Below are positions 39,959 through 51,529 of a stretch of DNA of 64,000 nt, one piece after another. Origin of the DNA: Porphyra umbilicalis (Eukaryota > Rhodophyta > Bangiophyceae > Bangiales > Bangiaceae). The first letter of the stretch is position 1, and each line of letters begins with the position of its first letter. The notes under the pieces were generated by a model. The model searched no databases and was not told the origin of the DNA. It saw only the letters and a list, made by a program, of their open reading frames with translations. A program made the translations under genes and the position numbers. The stretch covers positions 124,001 through 188,000 of the forward strand of contig KV918828.1 of the NCBI GenBank assembly GCA_002049455.2, written 5' to 3'.

Positions 39959-41821
39959 ATGGCCTCCCACCCTCCCGCACACGCCGCTTCTCGCCCGCCT
40001 GTACCTCCCCCGCCGCCGACGCGTGCGCCGCTGCCGCCCTCCGGCTCCAAGTCGCTCTCACAACGATCTGCCCCTCCCCCCCCCACGGCCGGCTCCATGG
40101 GCGCCCGCTCGGTTGCTCACACCGCTGGCCCCAACGTACGACGCCGTATTCAATGCCCCCACTGCTCCCACACGTCGGCACGCGCCGACCACATGGCCGC
40201 CCACGACCGCATCCACACCGGCGAGCAGCCGTACGTGTGCGCCGTGCCGGGGTGCGGCCGCCGCTTCCGCAACCAGAGTGGCCGCTCTGCCCACTACCGG
40301 GCGGCCATCCACCGGGCCGTGCTCGGTGTGTCAAGGGGTGGAGTGGAAAAGCCCACCCGCTTTCGCCCACCGCCCCCGCCGCCGCACCCGCAGCCGTCGG
40401 TCGAGGCCTCCCGTCGGGCCGCTGGGGAAGACAACGCCCCGCAAGCGGCACGGCACCAAGATCGAGCGGCGGCACCCCCGCGCCCGTCGCCGCCCATGCC
40501 ATCACCGTCGAGGCGGCCGATGGAAGACGTAGTGCGGCGGCCGGTGGCGGCTGCGGCGCCATACGCACGACCGCCGGGAATGGCCCCTCGCTGGGTGGAA
40601 CACTCACGTCCCTACATGTCGGCGCGGCAGCCCATCCCCATGCCAGCCGTCCGGCGCGCGCCGCCGCCCCACCACGTCGGTGCGTCCAAGAACCCGTGGG
40701 AACCCGCCGCCCGCCAGTGGGGCGCCAGCGGTAGTGGCGGCAACCCGCCGCGCCCTTCGTCCCAGCCGTGGGCCATGGACGGCGGTGGCAGGCGACCGAC
40801 GCCACCGGCCCGCGACGACCGGGCGAGCGGTGGCGACGGGGCGTCGCCCCCCGGTGGCCGCGTTGGCCCGAGCGGTGGCGGCCGTGGTGGGTCGGTTGTC
40901 GTCATGCCGACGTTGACGGCGGCCGCGGCACCGACGTGCCTTGTCGATGCCACCGCTGGCGCAGCCGCGGCCGGCAAGACCAAGGACGTGGACGCCAAGG
41001 CGGCAATTGACACGTCTCCAGTCACCATCTGCGCCGACGATGCGTTCGATGATAACCCCGGGTGGAAGCTGACGCCGCCTCCGCGGCTTGAGTCGAGGAT
41101 GCTCCCTCCCGCCGGGGTTGTCGCTGCCTCTCAATCGTGGTCGCTGCAGCCAGACGAGAATGAGCGGGCGTGTTCCCCGAATTGGGTCGAACACGGGCCG
41201 GCGGTGGCGGGGTGGGACTATTCCCACGTGGTGGCGGGGGCGGGCAGGTGGTCAAGCCCGCCGCCCGCTGAAGCGGTGCCCGGCGACGCGGTCACTGCAG
41301 GGGATGGCCCCCTGGAGGTGGGCACGCAGCGGCCGGCGACTGCGACGTGGACCGACTCGCTGCGGGTATCCCCGCCTCGCTCGGTGGGCAACGCCTCCCC
41401 GGCACGGGCCGATGCGGATGTGCGGTTGGGCTTGCCGACGGGCGCGGTGCCGCCGCCGACGCTGCCAGAATATGAACAGCTGGCTTTTACGGCGGCGGCG
41501 GCGCCCAGTGAAGGCAGCTTCCCGCCCCTGTGGCCAGTTCCGTCGGCGGGCGGACCGTCGCCAATGGGGGTCTTGCCGGCCGCGGCGTCCCTTCGGGGCG
41601 AAGGGCCGGCAGCCGGTGCTACCGCCTTTGTCGCGCAGCCGGCGTCCCCGTGCTCCAATGACGGCGACTGGTGCTCGTGGCCGCCGTTCAGATGCGTGAC
41701 GCCGCCAAGCCTGTCGTCCCCCCTGCTGCCTCGGGATAGCCCCCGGGCAGCAGCTGCGGTGGGGGTTGCTGGCTTGCCCCCTGTCCTTGCGGCCCCATGC
41801 TTGGATGATGCGTCGTGGTAG
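39959..41821 (+). CDS. C2H2 zinc-finger protein with long disordered tail
   Basis: This is a probable DNA- or RNA-binding regulator with a two-finger cassette at residues ~63-116. Finger 1 is CPHCSHTSARADHMAAHDRIH (C-x2-C-x12-H-x3-H), the linker is TGEQPYV, close to the classical TGEKPY, and finger 2 starts CAVPGCGRRF (C-x4-C-x12-H-x5-H). The remaining ~500 residues are Pro/Ala/Gly-rich and probably disordered, with acidic patches (CADDAFDDNPGW) and LPEYEQLAFTAA, which might act in activation. The ATG at 39959 is chosen because the frame further upstream (to 39407) reads as Arg-rich, non-conserved sequence. The protein has 620 residues in one clean frame. Nearest kin cannot be named; targets are unknown. 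Confidence 0.8.
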   Translation: MASHPPAHAASRPPVPPPPPTRAPLPPSGSKSLSQRSAPPPPTAGSMGARSVAHTAGPNVRRRIQCPHCSHTSARADHMAAHDRIHTGEQPYVCAVPGCGRRFRNQSGRSAHYRAAIHRAVLGVSRGGVEKPTRFRPPPPPPHPQPSVEASRRAAGEDNAPQAARHQDRAAAPPRPSPPMPSPSRRPMEDVVRRPVAAAAPYARPPGMAPRWVEHSRPYMSARQPIPMPAVRRAPPPHHVGASKNPWEPAARQWGASGSGGNPPRPSSQPWAMDGGGRRPTPPARDDRASGGDGASPPGGRVGPSGGGRGGSVVVMPTLTAAAAPTCLVDATAGAAAAGKTKDVDAKAAIDTSPVTICADDAFDDNPGWKLTPPPRLESRMLPPAGVVAASQSWSLQPDENERACSPNWVEHGPAVAGWDYSHVVAGAGRWSSPPPAEAVPGDAVTAGDGPLEVGTQRPATATWTDSLRVSPPRSVGNASPARADADVRLGLPTGAVPPPTLPEYEQLAFTAAAAPSEGSFPPLWPVPSAGGPSPMGVLPAAASLRGEGPAAGATAFVAQPASPCSNDGDWCSWPPFRCVTPPSLSSPLLPRDSPRAAAAVGVAGLPPVLAAPCLDDASW

Positions 41822-43257
41822 GAGCCACCGTGCGTCGAAGGACGGGGCGTTGGTGGCTCCCGGTTAGCATAGTTTTGGGTTTTGTTGGGGGGGGTGACGA
41901 CAGCGTCGACAGCCCTGCTTGCTCTGTTTTTTTTTGTCTAGTTGTGAGCTCCTCATAGTGGGAGTGGATAGTTTTCATGTTGCATGCGCGAGCCGCTTCG
42001 CTGTCATGGCGGGCAGAGCTGTCGGGGATAAACGTGTCTTGAGCTGTCGCGGTCCTGCAATATGTCATCGGCTTGGAGCAATCTTGACAGGCACATCCAG
42101 CCTCGCGTCCACAACCGCGTGCGTCGTACATGCCTCGTGAGGAGAGCGGATTGGTCCTCACGTTGGTGGCTCCGTGTCGACGAGTCAAACCCTTGTGCTG
42201 TGTCCATGATGCTGCCGATGGGGCGCCCAAAGCAGAGCCCTATTCACAACCAGCTGGTCCCGATTCTATGTTTGTCTGGCTCGTCGTCATCAATTCACCA
42301 TGAAGACGAATTCGCCGTCGTCAGCGTGCATGTGCGCTGCAATTGTCGACCACAACAGTACTGTGCCCGTTTCTTGCTTGTGTCAGCTTCCTTGTTGCTG
42401 TGACCGTGTGCAGCCACTCACCGCGCTCGACAGGGCACCCCGCCGATTCTGCCACACCAGGCGAGGGGGTGCGTCGGCCGCGACGCCTGTGAACGTCACC
42501 CCCCTCAACGCGACCGGATGGGCCCCCCCAGCGCGGCAGTGATGTTCCCAGACACACTGACGGCTGCCCTGCCGCCCGCGTTGCGCGATTATTTTTGCGG
42601 CCGCCCAGTGGCGGCCCCTTTTATGCCCCCCCGTCTACGTATCCCACGCGCACGCCACCCGCCCTCGGTCCTCGTAGCGCCTCTCACGCTCCGTCAGCCC
42701 GCGTGCGTGACGCGCGGCGGGGCCTGCCGCGAAGTCCCGGTCGGGTCATCCCTCCCCCGCGTGGTCCCTGGCGGCCGGTGCCTAGCGCGCTAGCAAGCGT
42801 TGCGTCGTGCATTATTTTTTTTAGGGTTTCTGGTGCTGCGACGGGCGCGCGGACGCGTGGCGCTTGCATTTATCGGTTCCGGGGTGAGGTGGTGGCTGCT
42901 CAGCCTCCTTGACGGTGCCCCCCCCCCCCCCCTCCCCCTCGAGCGTGTGCCAACATTTTGCTCCCGCCTGCGGTGCGGGTGCCGTGCCTGTGCGTGCCGG
43001 CCCTCACGCTGCTGGTCGGCACCCGGAACGGTGCGTCGACGGGGTTGCTGCCGTGGCTCTGCTGGCCGCACCCTCGACGCCGACCGGCGCTGCGTGTTCG
43101 GTCGTCGGCCCTCATGCCCTGGGTTGGGGGCTAGACCCGCGCTCCTGACAGTGTGACCTCCTTTGTGCATCCGTGCACCTGCTCCCCCCCCTCCCCCCCG
43201 CCCTCCTCCCCCTCCCCCCCCCCTTCCCCCCTCCCCCTCCCATCCCCTCGCGGCGCC
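41822..43257. other. Intergenic region upstream of the Cu-ATPase
   Basis: Composition is balanced to about 42560, then rises in G/C. A T-run near 41930 fits the zinc-finger gene's 3' UTR. Overlapping frames on both strands have no domain. C-runs at 42918-42932 and a pyrimidine-rich stretch 43180-43245 directly precede the ATPase start, resembling the leaders of other genes here. Confidence 0.4.
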
Positions 43258-46200
43258 ATGGCGCTCCCCGCGGTCATCCGCCTGGACGTCCACGGCATGA
43301 CGTGCGGCTCGTGCGTGCGTGGCGTCACGGCCGCCCTCGAGGGCGTCCCCGGCGTGGCGTCGGCGTCGGTGGGCCTCGATGGGGGCGCCGCCGCCGGCGC
43401 TGGCGCCGCCACCATTGCCCTCGTGGCGGGCGCGGACGTGCCGGCGACGGCGCTCGTGGCGGCGGTGGCGGCGGCCGGCAAGCGCGCCACCGTCGTGCCC
43501 GTCGACGGCGGCGCGGGCGTGGTGGTGCGGCTGCGCGTCGATGGCATGACGTGTGGCGGGTGCGTGCGCAAGATTACAAGCGTGCTGGCCGCGCTCGACG
43601 GCGTCGCGTCGGCGGTGGTGTCGCTGGAAGAGAAGCGCGCGACGGTCACGCTCGCGTCGGCGGGCGCTGTGACGCCGGAAGCGCTGGTGGCGGCGGTGGT
43701 TGGCGCCGGCAAGGCCGCGTCCGTCTGGGTTGACGATGCGGCCGTGGCTGCCCCCGCCCCGGCGCCCGCGCCACCCGCGGTCATCAAGCTGCGGGTGGAT
43801 GGCATGTCGTGTGGCGGGTGCGTGCGCAAGATTACAAGCGTGTTGGCCGCGCTCGACGGCGTCGCGTCGGCGGTGGTGTCGCTGGAAGAGAAGAGCGCGA
43901 CGGTCACGCTTGCGTCGGCGGACGCTGTGACGCCGGAAGCACTAGTGGCAGCGGTCGTGGCGGCGGGCAAGGCCGCGTCCGTGTGGGAGGAGGAAGCGGC
44001 GACGGCGGCGGCGGCGGCGGCGGCACCTGCGGCGGCATTGATTGTCAAGCTGCGGGTCGATGGCATGACGTGCGGCGGGTGCGTGCGGACAATCCGGGGC
44101 GCCCTCGAGGCCCTTGACGGCGTCGCGTCGGCGGTGGTGTCGCTGGAAGAGAAGAGCGCAACGGTCACGCTGGCGTCGGCAGGTGCTGTGACGCCAGAAG
44201 CGCTGGTGGCGGCCGTCGTGGCGGCGGGTAAGGCCGCCTCCGTGTGGGAGGAGGAGGCGGCGGCGGCAACGGCGCATGCGGCGGCATCAATCGTCAAGCT
44301 GGAGGTCGATGGCATGACGTGCGGCGGGTGCGTCCGCAAAATTACGGGCGTGTTGACCGCGCTCGACGGCGTCGCGTCGGCGGTGGTTTCGCTTGAAGAG
44401 AAGAGCGCCACCGTCACGCTCGATTCCCCCGGCGCGGTGACCGTCAACGCGCTGGTGGCGGCGGTCGTCGGTGCGGGCAAAGCCGCGTCGCCGTGGACGG
44501 GCGGTGGCGACGTGGCCGTCGCTGCCGCGCCGGCGGCGCCCCCCCCTCCCCCCACCGTTGTCAAGCTGCGCGTCGACGGCATGTCGTGCGGCGCGTGCGT
44601 GCGGAAAATCACGGGCGTGCTCGAGGCCCTCGACGGCGTTGCGGGCGCGGTGGTGGCCCTCGACGAGGCGAGCGCCACCGTCACGCTGGCGGCGCCAGGC
44701 GCCGTCTCCCCTGCCGCACTCATGGAGGCGGTTGCGGGCACCGGCAAGCGACCGTCGCTGTGGGGCGCGGCGGTCACGGCCGACGCGGATGAGCCAGACC
44801 CGCTCGAGGAGCTCCTCGCGGTGGACGCCACTCGCACGCCCGCCGCGGACGCGGACCGGGACGCGGCCGCGCGGCAGGCCTTCTCCGACCGCTACTTGCC
44901 CACGTCCCCGTCCCCCGCCACCATGTCCCCATTTGACGTTGGCACCTTTTTGATTAGCTCCTCCCCCAAGGCCGTGTTGAGCCCGCGTCGCGGCTCGACG
45001 AGGCGGTCACCGCGGGTCTCGTCGCCCCCGGGCGCGCCAGGCCCCAAAGGCGGTGCCTACATCTTTGCGGCCGGCACCGATGAGGACACCCACACGGAGC
45101 TCAAGGTCGTCGGCATGACCTGTGCCTCGTGCGTTGGGGCCGTTGAGGGCATCCTCACCGCCCTCCCGGGTGTGCGCTCCGCGCGCGTCAACCTCCTCGC
45201 CGGCCGCGCGGCGGTCGTGCACGACGTGGCCTACACGCCCGCCACCCGCCTGCGCGACGCGGTGCGGGGGGGTGGGTACGAGTCGGATGTGCTGTCGTCG
45301 GCCACCGCCGCCGAGCGGGCGGCGGCGCGGTCCGCGTCGACGGCGTCGTCGGCCATGACGCTGCGGTTTGTCCACGCCGACGCGGCGGAGCGGGCGGCGC
45401 GCTTCCTCACCGCCTACCCGCTGGTGCAGGCCGCGCACGTGGGCCAGGCGGGCGACGGGCCCGCCACGGTGGAGGTGGTGTGCCATCCGCCGGCGCGCAA
45501 CGTTGACGGCGACGCCGCGGCGGTGGCCAAGCTGGCCGGCGCGGACGATGGCGCGGCGGCGGGCACGCCCGCCAATGTGCGGGTGGCGGTGTGGGCGGCG
45601 CTCGCGGCGGAAGACCGCATCGGCCCCTTTTCGGTGGCGGTCGGCGCAACCGACGCGATGGCCGACGCGGACCCGACCGCCGAAGTCGACGCGGAGACGG
45701 CCAAGTGGAAGGCCCTCTTCTTCCTGGCCTTGGCCTTTACGCTCCCGCTGATGGGGGTGACCTTTGCGTCGCACCACCTCCAGCTGTTTGGGGACCACCG
45801 GCACGTGAACTTGTCGACGTGGCTCGAGTTGGCCCTCGCGACGCCCGTGCAATTTTATTGTGGCCGCGGCTTTTACCGGGGCGCCTACTTTGCGCTCAAG
45901 AAGCGACGCGCGACGATGGACGTGCTCATTGCCCTGTCGACGTCGGTCGCCTACTTTTCGTCGCTCACGGTGCTCATCTCCCACTCGTCGGGGCGGATGC
46001 ACGAGGGCCAAGTCGCGCTGCTCGGCCACGCGACCGTCTTCAACGCCGCCGCCATGATCATTACGATTGTGCTCTTTGGCAAGTGGCTCGAGACGATTGC
46101 CAAGGGCCGCGCCGCCGCCGGCGTCGCGTCTCTCGTCCGCCTCAAGGTGCGGACGGCGACGCTCGTGGATGGGTCCACGCACGCCATGTTGCACGAGGGG

Positions 46201-48093
46201 GTGCCCGTGGAGCTCCTCGCGGCGGGCGACCATGTGCTCGTCCCGGCGGGCGGCAAGGTCCCCGTTGACGGGGAGGTGGTGTCGGGCCTGTCGGCCGTCA
46301 ACGAGTCGATGCTGACCGGTGAGGCGCTGCCGGTGGCCAAGGCGCCTGGTGATTTCGTGTACGGCGCGACGCTGAATGGCGCTGGCGCGTTGCTCGTCCG
46401 CGCGACCGCCGTCGGCGGGGAGGCGGTGCTCGCGCAGATTGTGGCGCTGGTCAATGACGCGCAGACGGCGCGGGCGCCCATCGAGGCGCTCGCCGACCGC
46501 GTCAGCGCCGTCTTTGTGCCGATTGTCGTGTCGCTCTCCGTCCTTGTTTTTGGCGTCTGGTTTGCGTGCGCCAAGGCCGGCACCATCCCCGCCGAATGGT
46601 TTGTCGGCGAGAGCGCCTTTACGTTTTCGCTGCTCTTTGCGCTCGAGACGATGGTCATTGCGTGCCCGTGCGCGCTCGGCCTTGCCACCCCCACGGCCGT
46701 GATGGTTGCGTCGGAGGTCGGCGCGCGTCTCGGCATCCTCCTCCGCGGCGGCGGCGCGGCGCTGGAAGCCGCCCGCCACGTCGACGCGGTGCTCCTCGAC
46801 AAGACTGGCACGCTCACCCGAGGGGTGCCCTCCGTCGCCCGCTTTCGCGCTGGGGGGGGGCTCGACCCGGTGGCGGCGGTTGTGCTGGTGGCGACTGTCG
46901 AGACGGGGAGCAGCCACCCGCTGGCGCGGGCGCTTGTGGACTTCGCGGCGGGTGCGCGGGGCGGCGTCGACGGCGCCAAGGCCGCCACTGCCGACAAGGA
47001 CGTGTTGGTGATTGACTCGGAGGAGCTGCCAGGGCGGGGCATTTGCGCGCGCGTGCAGTGGGGTGGGCGAGACGTGCTCGTCCGCGTCGGCCGCCTTGAT
47101 TGGCTGGCCGACGCGTCGGTCGGGGGCGGGCTCACGCTCGCCCCGTCAGACGCGCGGGCGGTCGACGCGATGGAGGGCGCCGGTCTGACGGTCGTTGCCG
47201 CGTCGGTGGCACCGGGCAACGGGTACGCCTTGTACGGCATTGAGGATTCGGTGCGCCCCGAAGCCGCCGACGTTGTTGCCTACCTTCAACAGCGGCTCGG
47301 GTTGCGGGTGTGCATGGTGACGGGCGACTCGGCGGCGACCGCGGCGGCGGTGGCCGACGCGGTCGGCATTGCGCCTGCGGACGTGTACTCGCGGGCCATG
47401 CCGTGGACCAAGGTGGATGTGGTGCGCGACGTCGGCGCCGCCGTCGGCCGCAGCGTGTGCTTTGTTGGTGACGGCATCAATGACGCGCCGGCGCTGGCCG
47501 CCGCGGACGTTGGGGTGGCCATTGGCGCCGGCTCCCCCGTCGCTGCCGAGAGCGCCGACGTGGTCCTCGTGCGGGGCGACCTCGTCGGCGTTGTGGCGAC
47601 GCTCGACTTGGCGCGCGTCGCGTTTCGGCGCATCCGCCTCAACTTTTGCTGGGCCATGGGCTACAACCTGTGTGGCATCCCGCTGGCGGCGGGGCTCCTC
47701 TACCCGCTGCTGCGCCTGCGGCTGCCACCGGTCGTTGCGTCGGGGGCCATGGCGCTGAGCTCCACGTGCGTGGTCCTCAGCTCCATGAGCCTGCGCTACT
47801 ACGAACCGCCAGACGTGGCCAAGGTTGCCGCCCTGGCCGAGGGGGGGGCCGTCGGGGGGGGGGGGCGGAGCTGGCGGAGCTCCGCTCCCCGCGCCGGCGA
47901 CTGGGGGGGGTCGACCGCCGGGGCGACTATGAGCGGGTGGCGACGACAGAGCGGTTGTTGCACAATGAGGGGGCTGCTTGAGGGAGCGGTCGGCGGCGGA
48001 GGCGGTGGTGGGGGTGAACGTCCTGACACGCTTGCGTTGGTCGCACATCCAGCCGAGCTGTCCCGCTTTCGATTTCTCACACATCCTCCGTGA
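43258..48093 (+). CDS. P1B-type Cu(I)-exporting ATPase with seven HMA domains (ATP7/RAN1-like)
   Basis: This heavy-metal ATPase pumps Cu(I) into the secretory pathway or out of the cell. Six N-terminal metal-binding domains follow in tandem, each with a CxxC site: CGSC (near residue 16), CGGC (98), CGGC (183), CGGC (269), CGGC (353), CGAC (442). After a ~130-residue linker comes a seventh, MTCASC (about 619), and then a degenerate, CxxC-less HMA-like stretch (about 700-760). The pump core has TGEALPV, the transport motif [11 protein letters not shown] (about 1136), DKTGTLT (about 1180), [17 protein letters not shown] and [11 protein letters not shown] (about 1404), with the final helix [18 protein letters not shown]. 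Domains 2-5 are nearly identical in DNA, so they multiplied recently. After a G run near 47857-47868 another frame gives a more coding-like C-terminus ending at 47981 ([17 protein letters not shown]). The function is secure, the last ~75 residues are not. Confidence 0.93.
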   Translation: MALPAVIRLDVHGMTCGSCVRGVTAALEGVPGVASASVGLDGGAAAGAGAATIALVAGADVPATALVAAVAAAGKRATVVPVDGGAGVVVRLRVDGMTCGGCVRKITSVLAALDGVASAVVSLEEKRATVTLASAGAVTPEALVAAVVGAGKAASVWVDDAAVAAPAPAPAPPAVIKLRVDGMSCGGCVRKITSVLAALDGVASAVVSLEEKSATVTLASADAVTPEALVAAVVAAGKAASVWEEEAATAAAAAAAPAAALIVKLRVDGMTCGGCVRTIRGALEALDGVASAVVSLEEKSATVTLASAGAVTPEALVAAVVAAGKAASVWEEEAAAATAHAAASIVKLEVDGMTCGGCVRKITGVLTALDGVASAVVSLEEKSATVTLDSPGAVTVNALVAAVVGAGKAASPWTGGGDVAVAAAPAAPPPPPTVVKLRVDGMSCGACVRKITGVLEALDGVAGAVVALDEASATVTLAAPGAVSPAALMEAVAGTGKRPSLWGAAVTADADEPDPLEELLAVDATRTPAADADRDAAARQAFSDRYLPTSPSPATMSPFDVGTFLISSSPKAVLSPRRGSTRRSPRVSSPPGAPGPKGGAYIFAAGTDEDTHTELKVVGMTCASCVGAVEGILTALPGVRSARVNLLAGRAAVVHDVAYTPATRLRDAVRGGGYESDVLSSATAAERAAARSASTASSAMTLRFVHADAAERAARFLTAYPLVQAAHVGQAGDGPATVEVVCHPPARNVDGDAAAVAKLAGADDGAAAGTPANVRVAVWAALAAEDRIGPFSVAVGATDAMADADPTAEVDAETAKWKALFFLALAFTLPLMGVTFASHHLQLFGDHRHVNLSTWLELALATPVQFYCGRGFYRGAYFALKKRRATMDVLIALSTSVAYFSSLTVLISHSSGRMHEGQVALLGHATVFNAAAMIITIVLFGKWLETIAKGRAAAGVASLVRLKVRTATLVDGSTHAMLHEGVPVELLAAGDHVLVPAGGKVPVDGEVVSGLSAVNESMLTGEALPVAKAPGDFVYGATLNGAGALLVRATAVGGEAVLAQIVALVNDAQTARAPIEALADRVSAVFVPIVVSLSVLVFGVWFACAKAGTIPAEWFVGESAFTFSLLFALETMVIACPCALGLATPTAVMVASEVGARLGILLRGGGAALEAARHVDAVLLDKTGTLTRGVPSVARFRAGGGLDPVAAVVLVATVETGSSHPLARALVDFAAGARGGVDGAKAATADKDVLVIDSEELPGRGICARVQWGGRDVLVRVGRLDWLADASVGGGLTLAPSDARAVDAMEGAGLTVVAASVAPGNGYALYGIEDSVRPEAADVVAYLQQRLGLRVCMVTGDSAATAAAVADAVGIAPADVYSRAMPWTKVDVVRDVGAAVGRSVCFVGDGINDAPALAAADVGVAIGAGSPVAAESADVVLVRGDLVGVVATLDLARVAFRRIRLNFCWAMGYNLCGIPLAAGLLYPLLRLRLPPVVASGAMALSSTCVVLSSMSLRYYEPPDVAKVAALAEGGAVGGGGRSWRSSAPRAGDWGGSTAGATMSGWRRQSGCCTMRGLLEGAVGGGGGGGGERPDTLALVAHPAELSRFRFLTHPP

Positions 48094-49155
48094 TGTAGAA
48101 AAACGTGGAACTCTAGCTGTTCAGCAACTCCGTCACCCTTGCTGCACAATACCTCTGCCACTCATGACAGGCGCGGCGTGGCAGACAACGCGCTGCCTCG
48201 GCCGCCCACTGTGCCGACTGGGCAGTCCTGCCCGGCGCGCCCTCGACGAACGGCTCAGGGTTCCCCCGCGCCTGGTCGGGTTTTCGCCGACCCTGACGCA
48301 CGCGTCGACCTGACAAGAGGCGCCCGCCCGCACGTTCTAGACGGCCGCATCAGCCAGCTACCCGCCGCACGGTGACCAGCACGGAGCTGGGCGCTGCCAC
48401 CACAAGGAACACACGGGCTGCTGTCGTGGCAGTGGTCTGGCGCCCCGCACTGCATGCCTGCGATCCACGTTCCTTCCTTGTCCAACCCTGCCGCATTGGG
48501 CCTCCCACGCTACTCTGTTATTCAATAGCGAAGCTTCTAGTAGGGATCCATTCGCGTTCTCAACACTCAGGCAGCCACGTTGCATGAAATTGATGGCCCT
48601 GGTCTGTTTGATGGTCACCCTCTAGGCCATGTGATTGGATGATCCCATCTGTACGCCCAATCACGCGTATCCACGTTTCAGCATTCGATGGCCTACGATC
48701 GCTCTGGTCCAGAAGGATTACACACGCAAGCGATTACAGATTCCGCCCAAAGCGTTTACAGATGCCTTCGGGGAACCCCCACTGTACAGTATACACTCCA
48801 CACCAAGGCCCAGAAATGGTCAGCAGCGCGCCTGCACTGCCTCTCCGCTCTCTTCCGTCATTTCGCCATCTGGTCATCTGGCCCCTCCGTCGGGCCTTTC
48901 ACACCACCACTCCATCGTCGTCACCGCACCGCCATGCTCTCTCTTCGACGAGCGCGCCGCATCCGCTCCTTCTTTGGGCCCGCGCTCCGCATCCGCCCCT
49001 TTTTTTGCCACCCCCCCTCCCCCTTTCTTTGCGCCCGCGCGCCGCATCTGGTCGCTACGATGCGTGCCGGTAAATTGATCAGATATTTTCGGCACGCAAC
49101 AGTTGGAGTGTTGGAATTTGGAGAGAACGGCCGTAGAAGGTCATTTCGACAGCAA
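48094..49155. other. Intergenic region, no supported gene
   Basis: Composition is balanced. Short overlapping frames show no domain. A duplicated C/T-rich segment around CGCATCCGCTCCTTCTTTG / CGCATCCGCCCCTTTTTTTG lies at 48950-49050. The stretch ends where the dispersed element with GACACTTTAACC repeats begins. Confidence 0.35.
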
Positions 49156-49340
49156 GACCGACACTTTAACTCGGTGAGCGACACTTTAACCCAGTGACCG
49201 ACACTTTAACCCATGGTACCGAGCTTAAAGCGGATTGCAGACCGCTTTGAAGGTGTATTTAAGACTCGACGGGCGGCTGCTGCTCAATTGACACGACTCG
49301 ACGCAGCTACCGATCCGACGGCAGCGACATTCAGAAACGG
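49156..49340 (+). promoter_or_regulatory. Dispersed promoter-like element, copy A
   Basis: Three 20-bp direct repeats (GACCGACACTTTAACCCAGT type, 49156-49212) are followed by CATGGTACCGAGCTTAAAGC, CAGACCGCTTTGAAGG, GTATTTAAGACT and CTACCGATCCGACGGCAGC. Copy B at 61841-62075 has the same order with about three quarters of positions conserved. TATTTAAG is TATA-like. It may be the promoter of a small gene family or the terminal part of a transposon. Confidence 0.6.
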
Positions 49341-49661
49341 GAAGCCCAACAGCCCGGCGGGAATTTGATCCTCGTTGTCCAGGTCACAGGCTTTTTGTCT
49401 GTGTCGGGTGCTGGGCATCGACTTGCTTGGCGGATGGTTGCGGTGTGTTGGTCTGTCCCCTCCGCGCGCGCGGCGGGCAGCCTGGCTGTGCGTTCACGGC
49501 GACCCCCGCTCGACCCCCTTGACGCGTGCGCCCGGTCGAGGGGCGGTTTTCTGGGCGCCCGCCCCCGGTCTGTGGACCCCCTTGACGCGTGCGCCCAACC
49601 CCCCCCCCCCCCCACTCCTCTCTACACCTCTTGTCCTCCACCCCCGTCGTCACCGCACGGC

Positions 49662-50177
49662 ATGGAGGCCCGGCGTCTGGCGGCGCATGTCGTTCGCTTC
49701 CCTGGCCGGCCTGCAGCGGCTGCTGCCGAAGCCGCGGACGCCTTCCTGGACTGTCTACACCGCGAGTACCCGCTGACGGCGTGCTATCCGCTGGCATCGG
49801 AGCGCACGCGGGTGGGGATGATGGACCATCTGATGGCAATGGACGTTGTCATTACCATGGTCTTTGACCCTGACGAGCTGGGTAGGGAGCTTGCCCCCTT
49901 TTACGACGGCGTCTTGGACGCGGCCGGTATACGTTCGGCTGTAGGTAGCTGGGTGCTGCACGAGCAGATTCAGAGTGGGCACCGTGTTGGATGGGTGCCG
50001 CGCGCCGTTGGGCTGATGAAAAGAACTGCGTGTGTGCCCCCATTCTGTCTGGGCTCTGATCTGGTCTCTTCTCGTGTGCTCCTGTACGTCCACCCACCGC
50101 ACCGTCGAGGCAGGCGGCAGGATGGAGGTGATGATAGATGCGCGACGATACCAGGCCCTGTGTGTCACAGCACGTGA
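49662..50177 (+). CDS. Hypothetical protein, probably the first exon of a larger gene
   Basis: This ATG-initiated frame lies 320 bases after promoter-like element A and starts MEARRLAAHVVRFPGRPAAA. The first ~100 residues read as ordinary protein (AFLDCLHREYPLTACYPLAS, GMMDHLMAMDVVITMVFDPD, LHEQIQSGHRVGWVP) with coding-like third positions. After about 50010 the translation looks random, so a donor site probably lies near 49975-50010. The downstream exon might be at 51000. No domain recognised. Confidence 0.35.
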   Translation: MEARRLAAHVVRFPGRPAAAAAEAADAFLDCLHREYPLTACYPLASERTRVGMMDHLMAMDVVITMVFDPDELGRELAPFYDGVLDAAGIRSAVGSWVLHEQIQSGHRVGWVPRAVGLMKRTACVPPFCLGSDLVSSRVLLYVHPPHRRGRRQDGGDDRCATIPGPVCHST

Positions 50178-50744
50178 CAATTTGAGGTGAGGAGACGACG
50201 TGTAGGCCGTACGCCCCGCTCCCCTTTTCCGTGCAGAACTTTGGTGTGCTTTTGCACGTCCTCTGGTGCCCGTGCACCCATGTGGACTGCCGCCGCCTTT
50301 GCTGCTAACAGCCCGTGGAACAGCACGTGGGCCCAGCTGACAAGCAGACTCCGAGGGTATGCCACTCGACACAGATGGAAATGCGTGACCACGAAACGAA
50401 GCACGAAAGCCCCCCCGCTTATTTTCGGAGCGGCACTGACGCCACAAACTCATCAAACGTCCCACACATAGAAGGCATTGGGGTAGAAGCACACGGCCTT
50501 GTGGTCCTCGAGGGGTACACCCAGCGCAGCCGGCACGGCGACGTAACCAAGGCGCGTGGCCAGGGCCCCAAAGTCGGAAACCACCCGTTTCGTTGTCCTC
50601 AGTACCGAGGTTGGCAAAGAGCACCGCGACACGTCTGATGCCCCGTCTTGCACGTGCCATCGCAGGTGCGTGCAGTCGCGGACTTGCGGCGGGCACTGCA
50701 GCTCCTTAGACACAGGCTGCAGCAGGCCGTGGTGGGTGTCGGCG

Positions 50745-50825
50745 TGAGGCGCGTCCGCCACCGAGCGCCCGAATGTCGGTGTTTAGTCGTCCCTGAGACG
50801 TCCCGTGCTCTCGGATTCCTCATTG
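50745..50825 (+). repeat. Dispersed repeat segment, copy A
   Basis: The words CCACCGAGCGCCCGAATGTC, GGTGTTTAGTCGTCCC and CTCTCGGATTCCTCA here match the segment at about 62256-62330 in order and spacing. In both places a CCTCATTGT repeat follows directly. The two loci are therefore copies of one family. Confidence 0.65.
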
Positions 50826-50998
50826 TCCTCCTCGTCCTCATTGTCCTCCTCGTCCTCATTGTCCTCATTGTCTTCATTGGCCTCAATGTCCTCATTGTCC
50901 TCATTGTCCTCATTGTCCTCATTGACCCTTTTCTTCATTTTCCTCATTGTCCTTTTAGTTCAGTATCCTCATTGTCCTCATTGTCTATTTTTTCAGGC
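50815..50998 (+). repeat. Microsatellite-like (TCCTCATTG)n tract ending in a splice-acceptor-like site
   Basis: A 9-bp unit TCCTCATTG and close variants repeats about 18 times. It ends in CTATTTTTTCAG (to 50997), a strong-looking 3' splice site. The following sequence (GCTGTGCAGGCGACATCGAC) opens a coding-like frame. The homologous tract at 62330-62450 ends in CCCTCAACAG. The repeat may be an expanded polypyrimidine tract of an intron. Confidence 0.6.
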
Positions 50999-51449
50999 TG
51001 TGCAGGCGACATCGACCGCCGCCACGGCAAAGCGCAAGGCAAGGGTCGGTCGTTGTGCTGCGGCCCGCGCCCGTAGGGGGGAGGGGGGGGTGTCGGGTCG
51101 TCCGGCTCGCGCGGCGGCGCAGCGCACGTCGGCCAAGGCCCGCTCCCCTCCCCCTCCTGTCGCGGTTGCCGGGGGTGCGCGCAGCGGCGTGGCGCACTTT
51201 CGCTGCCGCCCCAGCGCACCCTCCTGCTGTGGCGCTGGGCAGCACTGGCGGCCGCACCGCGGCGCGGCTGCCGTTGAGTGGTTGTGGGGGGGGCGCCGAC
51301 ACTCTTCTCCCCCGCCGCCGCTGCGGCCAACAGGGCGCCGACAGCCCCAAGCGGCAGTACGTCATGGGGTGCCAGAAGGAAAAACTGGGAGTGGTAGGGG
51401 GGAGGGTCAAGGAGGGACTTTTAAGCGGACGGGGCATGGGGCGACATAG
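50998..51449 (+). CDS. Possible downstream exon of the 49.7 kb gene
   Basis: An open frame starting after the acceptor-like TTTTTTCAG reads AVQATSTAATAKRKARVGRC and is Ala/Arg-rich and basic, ending at 51447-51449. Composition is coding-like at first, then G/C low-complexity. There is no domain. It is supported only by the splice-like junction and its repetition at the 62.4 kb locus. Confidence 0.25.
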
Positions 51450-51529
51450 TGTGGGGGTGCGAGGAGGGGGGAGGGCGGGGAGGGCGACCTGGACCGACCC
51501 TGGCACTGTCGTCTCAAATTTATTTCAAA

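Noticed and set aside
43131-44837. 568-codon minus-strand Ser/Thr/Ala-rich frame
   Set aside because: It is antisense to the tandem HMA domains; its repeats mirror theirs.
45007-46917. 636-codon minus-strand Arg/His-rich frame
   Set aside because: It is antisense to the Cu-ATPase core.
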